NCBI GenBank assembly: GCA_008694505.1
Contig: VZDJ01007753.1
Coordinates: 24,374,547 to 24,438,546 of the forward strand
Length of the DNA stretch: 64,000 nucleotides
Origin: Cyanoderma ruficeps
Taxonomy: Eukaryota > Chordata > Aves > Passeriformes > Timaliidae
Reading direction: 5' to 3'
Below, piece by piece: positions 63,714 to 64,000 of the stretch. The position numbers and the translations under genes are program-made. Within the stretch, counting starts at the first letter, position 1, and each line of letters begins with the position of its first letter. Under the pieces are notes generated by a model. The model was not told the origin of the DNA and ran no database searches. It saw only the letters and a program-made list of their open reading frames with translations.

Positions 63714-63719
63714 TTTAAT
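63714..63719 (-). terminator. Polyadenylation signal of LTR copy 2
   Basis: ATTAAA on the minus strand, only 15 bases after the TATA box. The signal would thus lie at or before the start site, implying a short R region with the signal supplied from U3. Confidence 0.5.
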
Positions 63720-63734
63720 TTAAAAATCTGACTC

Positions 63735-63744
63735 TATTTATATA
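63735..63744 (-). promoter_or_regulatory. TATA box of LTR copy 2
   Basis: TATATAAATA on the minus strand. The matching site in copy 1 (around 2036-2046) is decayed to a CATATGTAC-like sequence, so only this copy keeps the box. Confidence 0.6.
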
Positions 63745-64000
63745 CATTTGTACAGACGTCGAGAGATTGGCTACACAGGTCGCCACCTCTTCAACCAGGA
63801 TGGTGGACATCACCATCAATCATCTCTTCTCTCAGAGGAGAACTATGTAAACATTCTAAAAATACACATTATTTACATGAAGCTGCGTGAAAATCTACAG
63901 CACGAAGACAGAAAGCAGAAAATTCAGGGCGACAGTATGTGACCACTTTTACTCACCTGTGAGTGTTCCCCATCTTCAGGCTGGACATACCCTGCAGGAG

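Larger units (their letters stand above)
63632..64000 (-). mobile_element. LTR of avian ERV, copy 2, cut by window end
   Basis: Begins TGTTG on the plus strand (so CAACA ends the element on the minus strand) and shares collinear blocks with 1930-2236, including GGCTACACAGGTCGCCACC and CATGAAGCTGCGTG. On the minus strand TATATAAATA (63735-63744) is followed about 16 bases later by ATTAAA (63714-63719) and then GAGTTTGTTCCCTTGAACTG. This order marks promoter, polyadenylation signal and U5. The element continues past the window, so whether it is a solo LTR or provirus is unknown. It is better preserved than copy 1. Confidence 0.78.

Overview
This looks like nuclear DNA from a bird, almost certainly a passerine. 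It is AT-rich and non-coding apart from dispersed repeats. The evidence is the kind of repeats present: many CR1 LINE fragments with the avian 3' end (tandem ATTCTGTG-type octamers), avian-type retroviral LTRs, and one tRNA-Ile/CR1 composite SINE matching the passerine-specific TguSINE1 design. No host exon, tRNA gene, rRNA gene or CRISPR array could be supported. Open frames reach at most about 150 codons, mostly start at non-ATG codons and match no protein I recognise. The only recognisable coding similarity is to broken CR1 ORF2. The window is best read as a gene desert or part of a very large intron.

Layout. 1-11.8 kb is unique AT-rich sequence with a minus-strand LTR piece (1930-2236) and two short CR1 tails (2761, 4747). 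11.78-13.74 kb is an old, roughly 2 kb minus-strand CR1 that keeps traces of the endonuclease and reverse transcriptase domains. 13.7-31.4 kb is mostly unique, with small tandem repeats (a 21-bp x3 hairpin array at 15491) and a CR1 scrap at 24430. At 31.38-31.73 kb is the 3' part of a plus-strand LTR. 31.7-39.0 kb is unique, with a GC-richer patch near 35.5-36.0 kb. 39.0-40.4 kb holds two CR1 3' ends pointing at each other across a 176-N assembly gap, a G-run with a 3-N gap, and the SINE. An ancient CR1-like LINE relic lies at 43.93-44.31 kb. 46.57-48.30 kb is the most GC-rich block and is nearly all transposon: a 5'-truncated CR1, then an intact 667-bp solo LTR with matched 5-bp target duplications. 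48.3-63.6 kb is unique apart from a CR1 tail (56004), a 26-copy AAAG microsatellite (59197), a perfect 20-bp-arm hairpin (55230) and an unexplained interrupted reading frame (60734-61287). The window ends inside a second copy of the LTR family seen at 1930.

No new multi-gene system is visible. The items most worth checking are the long perfect hairpin at 55.2 kb, the triple hairpin array at 15.5 kb, the composite SINE, the intact solo LTR, a CTCF-like motif at 53.8 kb and the interrupted frame at 60.7-61.3 kb. All family names come from pattern memory without a database search.
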